Below are positions 54,791 through 64,000 of a DNA stretch of 64,000 nucleotides, in pieces. The stretch is from contig OX419345.1 in assembly GCA_948470475.1 (NCBI GenBank), positions 8,055,590 through 8,119,589 on the forward strand. The letters are read 5' to 3'. Every line of letters starts with the position of its first letter. Positions within the stretch are counted from its first letter, which is position 1. Under the pieces are notes generated by a model. That model had not been told where the DNA came from and searched no databases. It was given only the letters and a program-made list of their open reading frames with translations. Made by a program: the position numbers and the translations under genes. The stretch is from Galaxea fascicularis (taxonomy: Eukaryota; Cnidaria; Anthozoa; Scleractinia; Euphylliidae).

Positions 54791-55251
54791 ATGATTCACA
54801 TTGTGAAAGGGTTTGCTTGCCAGTGGACGAGTTTGTGGCATGACTTCGCTACGATTTTAAAGCAATGTATGGAGAATGGAGCATCAATGTGTGATGGATT
54901 GGTCGAGGCGTCGGGAAGTAAGTAATCATCTATCTAAGTAGCCGTTGATAAGTCAAATGCGAAGCTTGTACACTACTGAACATGTATCGAGTCGTGATAT
55001 GACGAACCGCAATTTAATTATTTATATATATGAAAATAATTTCATATCTCCATACATTTCTTTACATGAGTTTGCCGCCATTCTGGCCTTGGTGCGCAGG
55101 CGCCGCCGCCATCTTGTCCTAAATTTCTGGCAATGTTAAGCTTGTATCCTTAGGTAACTTAGCTGCAAAACGAAAAGCACGATTTAAAAATTCGAACGAC
55201 ACTTTTTCATCAATAACAGCTAAGATAACTGCCCGAAATGCTCTTTTTAAG
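54791..55251 (+). CDS. Putative two-exon start of an unrecognised gene
   Basis: Exon 1 (54791-54917) starts at an ATG, encodes 42 codons plus one base and ends at GTAAGT, a perfect donor. Exon 2 (55154-55251) follows a TAG acceptor. It is phase-matched (A+GT) and encodes a basic, open stretch (AAKRKARFKNSNDTF) up to AAG followed by GTAATT. If that last donor is not used, the frame stays open for another 34 codons to a TAA. I do not recognise the protein, and no third exon was identified before the GPCR gene. It could be chance, but the two clean splice borders with matching phase argue for a real gene. Confidence 0.35.
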
Positions 55252-56372
55252 GTAATTAACCCTTCAGATCCTAATGGTGGCTATCATCTAACTCTCTTTT
55301 TACCATATTACAAGAGTTATGCGGACTGGGAAATTATTTTGCCTAATATTTAATCATTGCAGAATGGGTTCAAGATCAAAACTAAGGCGATTACTCTGAA
55401 CAATCAGAATAGGCACATGCTGTGCAATCAGTGCCGGAACCAATTAGAATTGGAAGCAACGCAACCTTGTGGAAAGAGAGTGAAAAACACGATTAGTTTC
55501 GGTTTGGCGTCACATTGGCCAAAAATTGGCGCTATTTTTTTTAAAGCTGGCCACAGCAAAGAAAAACCAAAGCACAATCAAACCATTTTCTTCACTCAAT
55601 TGCAAACTATTCAATTTGTTGTTTTGCTCCTGTTTTTCTTTGGTGCTGCGTCTCCCTCAGCTCAGTTACGAGATTTTTATTACTCTTACACTTACACCAG
55701 CCTAAATTGTTCCTTAATTAAATGCATAGCTTATTCATGAAAATTGCCTCCAGGTCGGCGATAAAAAGAAATAAAGCCTGTGGATACTCAAACTTAAAAA
55801 GCCAAGCCAAGGAACCGCCAATTTTATCGAGACACTTCCCGGATGAGATTGGAAAAGTCACGTAACCTTTTTCAAGTTTTGTTCGCAAGGATTGGCCACT
55901 CAGTTCTACTGACATTTGCCATGATACACTTTGTTTGCCTGCAACACTTGATTTTACATAACCATTGCTTTCAATTTTTCTTGGGATTTGAAATTATCCC
56001 GCGAAAAATTGAAAACAGTAATTTTATGAGGCTCATGCAAAATTTTGGGGGGGCAAATAAAGTGGATTGTGGAAAACGTGGAAGTGGGGAATAGTCGTCC
56101 CAAAAACCATCCCAGTGCTAGTGGTAATAAGTTTTTACTGCCATCACTAAAAAACCTCGTTGGTCGGTATTTCTATACAAGCTTTTTTCAACAATTAATC
56201 ATGATGTGAGCGTCCCTTTGAAAGAACAGCTGCTGATTTTGTAAACTCATAACATCAAATTATGAATTCAAACACCATGCAGTTTGACGTCTTTTGCGGT
56301 GATCATGTGGGCGTTAATTAAAGCTTCCTTTATTGAATAAAGGAATCCCATTTGCACTCCCATTTCAGCAAC
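55252..56372. other. Region upstream of the GPCR: no other gene called
   Basis: A 127-codon open frame at 55357-55740 runs through repeat-like sequence and has no domain signature. The GPCR's first coding exon is preceded by CCCATTTCAG (56359-56368), a good acceptor, so a 5'UTR intron is likely. Confidence 0.4.
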
Positions 56373-57365
56373 ATGGCTGCTTCAAACTATTCCAAAGATG
56401 AAAATCACGAAACGTTAGCAGAATTGGTTTGTTCGACAGACGTAATGAGAGGAATACAGAACCATGTGATATGGCTTTCAGCACTAAACATTTTCCTATC
56501 CCTGACTGCATTGCTGGGGAATGTTCTGATCCTTGTTGCTCTTTACAAGGAGTCTTCACTTCATCCGCCATCCAAACTCTTGTTTCGCAATGTAGCCTTA
56601 ACAGACCTGTTAACTGGTGCTTGTGTGCAGCCTCTAAATGTCGCGTTTTGGATAGCTGTGGAGAATGAACAGGAGAGTACTTGCCGAGTCACATTTGTGG
56701 TGTCTTTCGCGGCAGCAAACATTGTGTGTACAGTGACTTTGTCTACACTGACTGCAATAAGCGTGGACAGACTTCTAGCTCTGTTGTTGGGGCTCAGATA
56801 TAGACAGGTTGTGACTGTAAGGCGAATATATGTAACTGTAACAGTACTGTGGATTCTGCCAATTGTCGCTACTACTCTGTACTTTTTTAATAATGCTTTA
56901 ACCTTATGGTATATTCAGGTAAATACAGTAGCCTGTCTAGCCACATCCGTATTTTCGTATGCCAAAATTTTCTTTATTCTCCGTCATAATCGCACTCAGG
57001 TACAAAATCATGTTCATCAAGGATACTCGAACCAGACAATTCCATTGAACATAGCGCGATATAAAAAGACAGTAGCCACTGCTCTGTGGGTGCAGCTAGC
57101 CTTAATTGTTTGTTATCTGCCAAATGGTATAGCAGTAGCTTTGACAGTTCAAAAACGGTTGACTTCTCGTGTTCTTCTTTCTTGGGCACTTTCGGTGACT
57201 TTAGTTTACTTCAATTCGTCATTAAATCCAATTCTTTACTGTTGGAGGATCCGGGAAGTAAAGCAAGCGGTGAAGGAGACGATTAGACAACTTCACTGTT
57301 GCCCGTCACAGCATATCGAACTAAACCCAACTGAGCTCACACTCACGCGATCTGTGAATGTATAA
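56373..57365 (+). CDS. Class A (rhodopsin-like) G protein-coupled receptor, single coding exon
   Basis: A plasma-membrane seven-helix receptor, ligand unknown. An ATG lies 21 bp upstream (56352), but the one at 56373 (AACATGG) directly follows a splice acceptor and is preferred, giving 330 residues. Numbering from 56352, the family landmarks are GN (Asn57, TM1), ALTDL with Asp85 (TM2), Cys111 at the TM3 start, DRL (139-141) in place of DRY, and NPILY (292-296, TM7) followed by helix 8. The extracellular loop 2 region shows no partner cysteine for Cys111. The third loop is short. Intronless melanocortin/adenosine-receptor-like GPCRs are greatly expanded in cnidarians, and this is probably one of them. 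Confidence 0.9.
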   Translation: MAASNYSKDENHETLAELVCSTDVMRGIQNHVIWLSALNIFLSLTALLGNVLILVALYKESSLHPPSKLLFRNVALTDLLTGACVQPLNVAFWIAVENEQESTCRVTFVVSFAAANIVCTVTLSTLTAISVDRLLALLLGLRYRQVVTVRRIYVTVTVLWILPIVATTLYFFNNALTLWYIQVNTVACLATSVFSYAKIFFILRHNRTQVQNHVHQGYSNQTIPLNIARYKKTVATALWVQLALIVCYLPNGIAVALTVQKRLTSRVLLSWALSVTLVYFNSSLNPILYCWRIREVKQAVKETIRQLHCCPSQHIELNPTELTLTRSVNV

Positions 57366-58544
57366 AGTTGTTAGAGGCCAAGTTTCGTCACAAGCTGTAT
57401 CATGACTAAGAGTAGCGTATTAATATTGATTTTTTACTTTGAAAAATGTGTTTCGTTATGTGTCTGGTCAGACTATGTAGCAAGTTGGGTGTAAAACTGA
57501 GTGAAATACAATTGCTTAGGCTAAGCAATTTATTTGATACCGTGTCTGCGTAGTGTTAGATATCAGTTGTTCAAATATATGGTCCTGAAGGTGGAAGTTA
57601 AATATGCCATAAAGCTGACACTGACTAGTGCATTTTTGGCAATTACTTCATTGATACTTGCCATGCACAGCGAAAAAAAAGTGGCGGTTTACATAGAAAA
57701 GCGTTTATATCATGTTGGATTACAGATCAATCCGATTAAATTATTGTTGTTGAAGAGAAGGAAAATCTTTTTTGCTTTGATATCGGTAACTTACTAACGA
57801 ATTTGTAAAAATGTTCAAGTTTAAAAAAAGGTGGACGTTTTGAATTAAAAAGTATAAATATAGCTCAACTGCCCGCTCTGGCAATCTGACAAATCGGACT
57901 GTTTTAGTAGCATTTCTTCATGATTAATTGTCACGCGAAGAATAAAGGCACACATTCGAAAATGAAGTATAACATTACTCAATCGACAATACGAGCTAAT
58001 GTGGATTAACCGCGGGCAACACCGTCAGTCAGCAAAATTTTAATAAGCAGTTACAAAGAATTTGCCTTAGTTTCATTGGCGAAAGAATACAAAAATAAAT
58101 CGAAATGATCACGTATGGCTAGGACCTTTTTCCAGTGGCAATTTTACTGGAAATGTCAACTGAAGGAAGCAGTAAGTACACACATAAAGGTGCAGAACGT
58201 TTGAATGGAGCCACCTGCCCATATAGGTTTAGTTTTACGATAGCAGTATGACACATCGACTAATTGCTTGTCTAAAGCACTTAGCCTTTCGCTGCGATAA
58301 ATCTACATGAGAAAAAAGCTCGGTGGGTAGGTTGTAACTCCTTGGTGCTCCAAGCTAAAATTCAACAGCGAGACCCATACGCTAACTTAATTGGGCTTGG
58401 AAATCATTCCACACAGCAAGAGAAGCTAAGGATTGACTTTGAGTCATTACATTGTTGCATTACATCTCTTAGTTTGTACCTCAGTTTGTATGCAGCGCGC
58501 TGAGATTGGTCATTTCTACTGCAAGTACAGCCCGCTAAATTTGA
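57366..58544. other. GPCR 3' flank and intergenic DNA
   Basis: An AATAAA at 57941-57946 is a plausible polyadenylation signal for the GPCR. No other gene was recognised. Confidence 0.4.
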
Positions 58545-59067
58545 AAGCCAACTTTTAAGTACACCTCCACCCTCTGCGAATGCAAGGTACCTTTCAACCT
58601 TGGTGGTGGCGAAACTGGATTCGATGCAAACGAGACAAAGCTACCAACCTACTGGAACACATCCTTCTCCAAGATCTGCCTCGGGTTGAAGATTGGGGAG
58701 CAGATCAACTTCATTGTTATAAATAAGGAAGCCACATCGTTGTATTCAATGATCGCTGACGGAACACACCGCGGTACTTCACTGGGTCGTACCACATGGA
58801 AGAGTTTGGCTGGGGCTAACGCATCTTTGCAAACGGAATGCAACATGGAAGGATTTAACCCTAATGGCTACGACCAGTTTTTCAAAGCAAGGATAGGCAT
58901 CATTGCTAACGGTGCCGCTGATTGCGGCAGCTGTGACTCCAGAATTGGGTTTGGTACTGGATGAGCTCCTGATGATTCCAACACCGTGTGGGAACGAATC
59001 TGGTAGAAACAGCTGAGACAACGGAGATCAAAAGATCAGAGTCATGGGATATATCTTTGTCCAATGA
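58545..59067 (+). pseudogene. Pseudogene of an extracellular skeletal-organic-matrix-like protein (C-terminal module)
   Basis: Seen: an open frame with VPFNLGGGETGFDANETKLP, FSKICLGLKIGEQINFIVIN, TSLGRTTWKSLAGANASLQ and GSCDSRIGFGTG. I recall this as the C-terminal module of coral uncharacterised skeletal organic matrix protein 5-like, fibrinogen-like secreted proteins. A TGA follows at 58962-58964. The same frame goes on as APDDSNT, then one extra base shifts to CGNESG. A further TGA follows, then DNGDQKIRVMGYIFVQ and the normal stop at 59065-59067. Two nonsense codons and a frameshift make it dead. The 5' exons are not found. Confidence 0.7.
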
Positions 59068-60238
59068 TATGGAATCCACTTGTAACTGAACGGCTTACTA
59101 AATTATATAATACTTAACCTCCTTTTCTTTTTCAGGCTTAGATTCGTTCAAACGGTTTTTTAAGATTTCTTATGTTTAATACAGTATGGTGTAAAGAAGC
59201 TGGGGCAGTAATGGAGAGGAATGCGTTGCTCGCAAATATTAAAAACAATGACTGTTTTTCAAAATAGACCAATATTATGGTATGCCGTTGCATTGGGCAA
59301 GGAGCGTTGTTTGCCAATCAAATGAGGTCAGATGGAATAACACCGAGGTTATAGGCAACATCAGTTTAACTCGTGGTCCTTCTCGCCTTTACTCCCATCG
59401 TATTAACATTCGAAAACAGATTTCCGGTACTTTAGAAATATTTTCTCGCCCCCACCCCATGCTCCGGCCTTCTTTTCAGGCTTTTGTTGCCTTTTAATAC
59501 GTACTTGGCTCTCTGAAGATATTTAACCCCACCTTTGCTTAGGAGATTGCGTGATGTTTATTATATCAATATTCTTCATATTGGGTGAAAGAAAAGCGTC
59601 ACTATTGTGGCCAACATATCCCACATTAGCAGTTATCATTTTATGTCCCGTCAATCTCGTCAGCAAACGAGTGCGACATCGCGCAGGCGCAGAGCTTCGG
59701 GTCTCGTTTTAGTAGAGAAAGCGAGTTTCGTGATAAAAATATAATTTTCTGACAATAAATCTTAAGATTATGTTAGGGCCGATTACACGGGAACCGTACT
59801 TGCTTCGGACGGGACGTCGTTGCACAAAATGTTCGTGTGGCAAACCTATTTTGCGGGATTTAAAAAATATATACTGTTTATATACTGTTTGTTCACTGAT
59901 TGGCTGAGACAGAGGGCATATTTTCTTAATCGAGGGCACTTTTAGTAATTAAGAGGACCGATTGCTATGTTTTTTGTAAATCAGTTCAAACAAACTTTAC
60001 CATGGGGAATGTGATTCATTTGAAACGAAAGGGCTTTGGTTGAATCTCATTGAATCGATTGGTTCGGTTAGATTTGACTGAAATTTGTGTTCGCATTAAA
60101 GCCGGATTCCTATGAGAAATAAACAAACCGCATGCACATAGTTACGATCCGATGGAATGTTGTTTCCTCGGCGGTAGGTTAAATGTGAAATGCCACAGAG
60201 GAATAAACCAATAGAATATAGCTTACGACAAAACAATT
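59068..60238. other. Intergenic: no gene seen
   Basis: Nothing beyond short chance ORFs was recognised. Confidence 0.45.
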
Positions 60239-60405
60239 GAAGTACGATCCAATGGAATGAAGGTACGATCCAATGGATTAAAGGTACGATCCAATGGATT
60301 AAAGGTACGATTCAATGGAATGAAGGCACGATCTGATTGAAGGAAGGTACGATTTAATGAAATGAAGGTGCGATCTAATTGAACGACTGTACGATTCAGT
60401 GGAAT
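60239..60405. repeat. 21-bp minisatellite, about 8 units
   Basis: Units of the type GGTACGATCCAATGGAATGAA repeat head to tail with point changes. Because 21 is a multiple of three, the minus strand stays open and would read as a seven-residue repeat (FIPLNRT / FNPLDRT). There is no gene context. Confidence 0.85.
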
Positions 60406-63400
60406 GCAAGTTGCGGCCACATCGGTTTATTCAAACAAATGAAAGATTTTGCAAACAAACAGTTTTCCCACATGGCCACAGTTTCTTTGTTTTGCTCCTA
60501 CAACATAGCCGTCATGACTTCATTCAGAAACCCCATCACGGTGACGCTTCCCAATTGTAACTCACGCACTGTTTGCCATCGCTTCCTTTTAGGAAAGGAA
60601 TCGAGGTTTCAGTGATAACAGCGAAACTGAGTAGAGTCAAAATGGTGACCTTTATGCCAATTCATACGCAAAACAATAAGTTGTTTTGGAATTCTCTTAC
60701 GGCACTATCTGAGTGTCAACAGTTAAAGTTCCACTTAGTCAAACGTCATGACGTCACAAAACCTACAACTTGAAGGTTCACCCATATCTTGCTAAAAGGA
60801 GGAATATTCCTGGTTTAATTGTTCTCTCAGTTGTTTTCAGTTTAATAATCATGTCAAAGAGATGGTGTTTTCATTTATTTACTCTCAGTGACTTTCAGCT
60901 TATTTCAGTTAACCTGTCAACTAATAAAATGCTCTAGTGCCAACAATATAATAAACACAATGTTAGTTGTAAAACCGTGGATGTTGTCGTTATTTCCTGA
61001 GCTCAGGTTAAATTTGTCTTCGCTTCGTCTCTGATTCAAATTTACAGTAGTTAACTTTGACAGGCAGCTACATTTACTAATTACAGTTTGCTTTGCATTT
61101 TGAGTCATATTGTCGCTGGGATAGAGCTCGAGACAATACTGTTTCTGGAGTACGGAGAAATAGATGAGCTACCACCTGTGCAAACGCTCGCATAAAAACA
61201 ACCAACCGCTGCTGGACGTTGTCAGGAGTTGACAGGCAGTATTGATTACGTGCTGAAACGATCGTCACAAATGTCAACAAAGTTCCACATATATGTATGC
61301 TTTGGTGATGCTAAGCAATCTGGGAGAGAAAGCAATCCACATACCTGCCTTTTCAGCTAAAAGTGAGTGAGTCCAACTTAATTGCGGATCCTATTGAAAC
61401 GCACACAACATGGCAAGATTTCCGGTCGGCCTTATTTATACACATTTATACCGGTCGGCATTATTTATACACGTGGGTACGTGGTGTTTCACTCAGTGGA
61501 AATTGTCATGAAGTGTTCTGATAGGTAGAGCACTGCAACCTAGCCCATACAAAACCTATAAATATAATAATTGTCTGTGAAGCGAAGAAGCACGTACCTA
61601 CCATATATACATGCATTTTGGGACTCAAACTCTATTTGTTTCGGAGCTAGTATGATAATGATGTATGTATAAATAACTTATGGGGCTGTGTGGAAATCTT
61701 CCCGTTTTGGTACTCCTTTTGTGATCATTAATAATTCCAATTTGTGTAACTTGGAAAATGCTGGCGAGCCATCTGGGGCCCACTCACTATAAACGGCGTT
61801 AATTAAGGAAACGGAATGGAAGGTTGCCGTCATGCGCTCATGTTGTCGACAAAAAATAAATTTCGTAAATTTTGCGTTGTTGTTTTTCAGAACAGCGGGT
61901 AGAAATATGCCAAAGGTGAAACACTCTTGCGGAGGGATTGTTTTGGCTCATTAAACTATTGTTTTGTGGTGCTCTTGTCGCCGTTTTTTATCGATGTTGT
62001 TTTAGGTCCCTCGGCGTCTTGCTGGCCAAAGTTAGTTACACTGAAGCTGAAGAAAAAAAAGAGGCCTGTGTTTCGGCCTTAACTCACTGTTAAGTGTGCC
62101 ATAGAAGGAAGTCCCGTATGTAAAGTGATCTTTGCTAGTACGACAACATTAACGAACCCAGTGACTTCCATTTTGTTTGGCTACGCCGGCTTTAACGATC
62201 ATAATTGTTAGGACAAGTTAACTCCAAAGTTTAAAGCCTTTGAAACAGCGCCCGACAAAGTACATGTGTTTAGCCTAACAATGATTGGAGTGTTTTCCTG
62301 GTCTCAAGTTTCGTCAGCTATCAGCCATGGCCAAGACTAACAAACGAATGCTGTCTCATTTCAATGACCTTAATTGCAATTTCATCTAAAGCCATCCTGT
62401 CGTGAGTCGAACTGAAGTACTGTCCGGTAGATCGAGAGAGCAGCAATTAAATCGTAATACTATGAAATCAATTGTAGCAACCTCATCATAGTTCAGATTA
62501 TGTGTATAACTTTCATTTTACTCAGACGGGAGTACAAATGACATGACATGGTTGTACAAGTCACGTTTAAGCCTTTAACACCTGGACATTTTGCAGATTA
62601 ACGCCGTTTGAAGCTAGTGGAGCTATTTTCTGGTCATTGAGTAGCCAAAAAGAACCTACTCTGTCCAAGACGTTGTTTGCAAGTCGAGCAAAACCCCAGT
62701 TTTTGTTCCTGGCGTCAAATTACAGCTTTCGAAGTTCGGGCATGCGCAAAAGGCAAAATTTGAGATACCGGGTTGAAAAGTTTCCCTGCTCCCTCGACTT
62801 TTACATTTCGCTTTCCACTCTCCTTCCCGCTTCTTTTGCTTTTCTTTCCCCATTTTGTTCCTTTGTTGGGTAGTCACTTGGCTTCATTTTGAAGAAGAAA
62901 GTTTGTGGGAGAAGGAAGTACTACGAGTGGCTAGTGATCGAGACAAGATTTTCAATGGAATTTTCTGATCAAAGTTACATGCGTTTTTGCGTGTTCTTTG
63001 GCCTGTTTCACTGAATGGCGCTCATTTGGGTATGGTTAGAAAGATCTCGTCCTCGCCGCGCACAAATTGGTTATCAAAGTCGTTGTTCAGGACCGTTGGA
63101 ATGATGACGCCACAAGTTGTACAAGGGAATTGGTTGCACATAGCGCGGAGTCAATTGATTAAGCACTACTTGCATCAATGCATTTTCGTATCGAAGTGGG
63201 GAAAGTTTTTTTCCGAGTTCCACCTGTCCTAAAACGTCAGTGTTCTCGTGTATGGCTGACGTTAGTTTATTTGATGCTTATTGGATAACATTTGTATGAG
63301 AAGAAAACTTTAAATGAAATAAATAAAATTCACAGCGTGGACTTCGATTACTTTTCCGGTATTGAGGTTCACAGTGGAGTTCCCATGTGACAGCCGGAAA

Positions 63401-63425
63401 TTCTAGCGCCAACGCTTATTCTATC
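60406..63425. other. Intergenic: no gene called
   Basis: Only short chance ORFs. The segment at about 61610-61720 resembles 690-790. A CTATAAATATA word near 61556 looks TATA-like but has no associated start. Confidence 0.4.
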
Positions 63426-63501
63426 ATGTTTTTGGTTCTCGTGGTCTGGATATCAGTCGACTTGTTGTCCAAGATCTACGGTCAGCAAACCTTTTTAGAA
63501 G
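63426..63501 (+). CDS. Putative signal-peptide exon of a secreted protein, runs off the right edge
   Basis: From ATG at 63426 the exon encodes MFLVLVVWISV, then LLSKIYGQQTFLEG, a textbook signal peptide with a likely cleavage site around YGQ. It ends in phase 1 at AAG followed by GTTAGT. A separate leader exon ending GQxxFxEG is what I recall for coral secreted PAN/fibrinogen-like proteins, the group to which the pseudogene at 58545 seems to belong. No further exon was seen up to 64000. Confidence 0.45.
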
Positions 63502-64000
63502 GTTAGTACGTTTACTTTGACTTTGTACGACGCCAGTATTGTTGCATAAACTTACTTTTCATCTTTTGATGACTGATTATATTGTAAGCATTGACTTTGA
63601 GATTCGACCCCAATCTAACGTTTTCCACGTCACACGTATGATTTCAAAATGTGGAAGAAATATTCCAAGAAAATTGGATTCGTTTTCTTTAGAATGAATA
63701 TGAGCTTAGTATTTATATGCAGTACAAACTACCAAACATATTGCCTCAGTGGAAGCAGGTCGGCTTACTAACATTTCAGTTATTCAAATCTCCCTAAATT
63801 CACGTTGATGACAATTGTAGTCTTCAGTCATCATTTATAGCTCGTGGGGAATATAATTAAAAGCTAAGGCGCTAACGGTTTGTGTAAAAGTCGAAAAATT
63901 TTCTTTCTTTTAGTACAGGAATGACTTTATTACAGATATTTATGTCGTCATGGTTATAATAGTTTCACTACTTAAAAGCGATTATGTGATCAGCTTTCTA

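Noticed and set aside
55357..55740. 127-codon ORF
   Set aside because: It lies in repeat-like sequence with no domain. It might overlap a third exon of the orphan gene, but no evidence supports that.
1..64000. CRISPR array, bacterial operon or prophage
   Set aside because: No regularly spaced direct repeats with unique spacers and no prokaryotic gene organisation. The introns and SINEs show a eukaryotic nuclear genome.

Overview
The window looks like nuclear DNA of a cnidarian, most likely a stony coral. It is AT-rich and carries a compact single-exon GPCR and a single-exon TPR-CHAT protein. It also has a many-exon metazoan phosphodiesterase with GT-AG introns, a relic of a coral skeletal-matrix-like protein, and dense small inverted-repeat transposons (MITEs), tRNA-derived SINEs and hammerhead-bearing repeats. 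Family names come from memory of protein families, because no search could be run. The coral assignment is an inference.

Layout. 1-438 (-): first coding exon of signal peptide peptidase (HM13). 439-4873: intergenic, with a Mutator-like MITE (2018-2410, 9-bp target duplication) and a fold-back element (4044-4307). 4874-7683 (+): TPR-CHAT protein. 7684-14240: intergenic, with transposon debris including a LINE reverse-transcriptase tail. 14627-40709 (-): a complete PDE10-like dual cyclic-nucleotide phosphodiesterase. I could follow its reading frame through 29 exons (2814 nt, 937 residues) with every splice phase agreeing. Its introns hold most of the MITEs, SINEs, hairpins, a hammerhead-ribozyme repeat and a satellite.

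40710-46730: intergenic, with a tRNA-like SINE, microsatellites and a decayed paralogue of the next gene. 46802-48454 (-): single-exon BTB-BACK protein with a jacalin-like C-terminal half and an Asp/Tyr-rich tail. 49224-52180 (+): decayed NHL-type gene of a cnidarian family of unknown function, split by a 1.5-kb G-rich DNA transposon. 54791-55251 (+): two putative exons of an unrecognised gene. 56373-57365 (+): class A GPCR. 58545-59067 (+): pseudogene of a skeletal-organic-matrix-like extracellular protein. 60239-60405: 21-bp minisatellite. 63426-63501 (+): putative signal-peptide exon of a secreted protein that runs off the window.

The genes are not an operon-like set. Possible shared themes are signalling (PDE10, GPCR), secretory-pathway proteolysis (HM13) and stimulus-triggered proteolysis (TPR-CHAT). 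The strongest lead for an under-described system is the TPR-CHAT protein, which pairs a sensor-like repeat array with an intact caspase-like His/Cys dyad. Next are the hammerhead ribozyme copies and the BTB-BACK-jacalin architecture.
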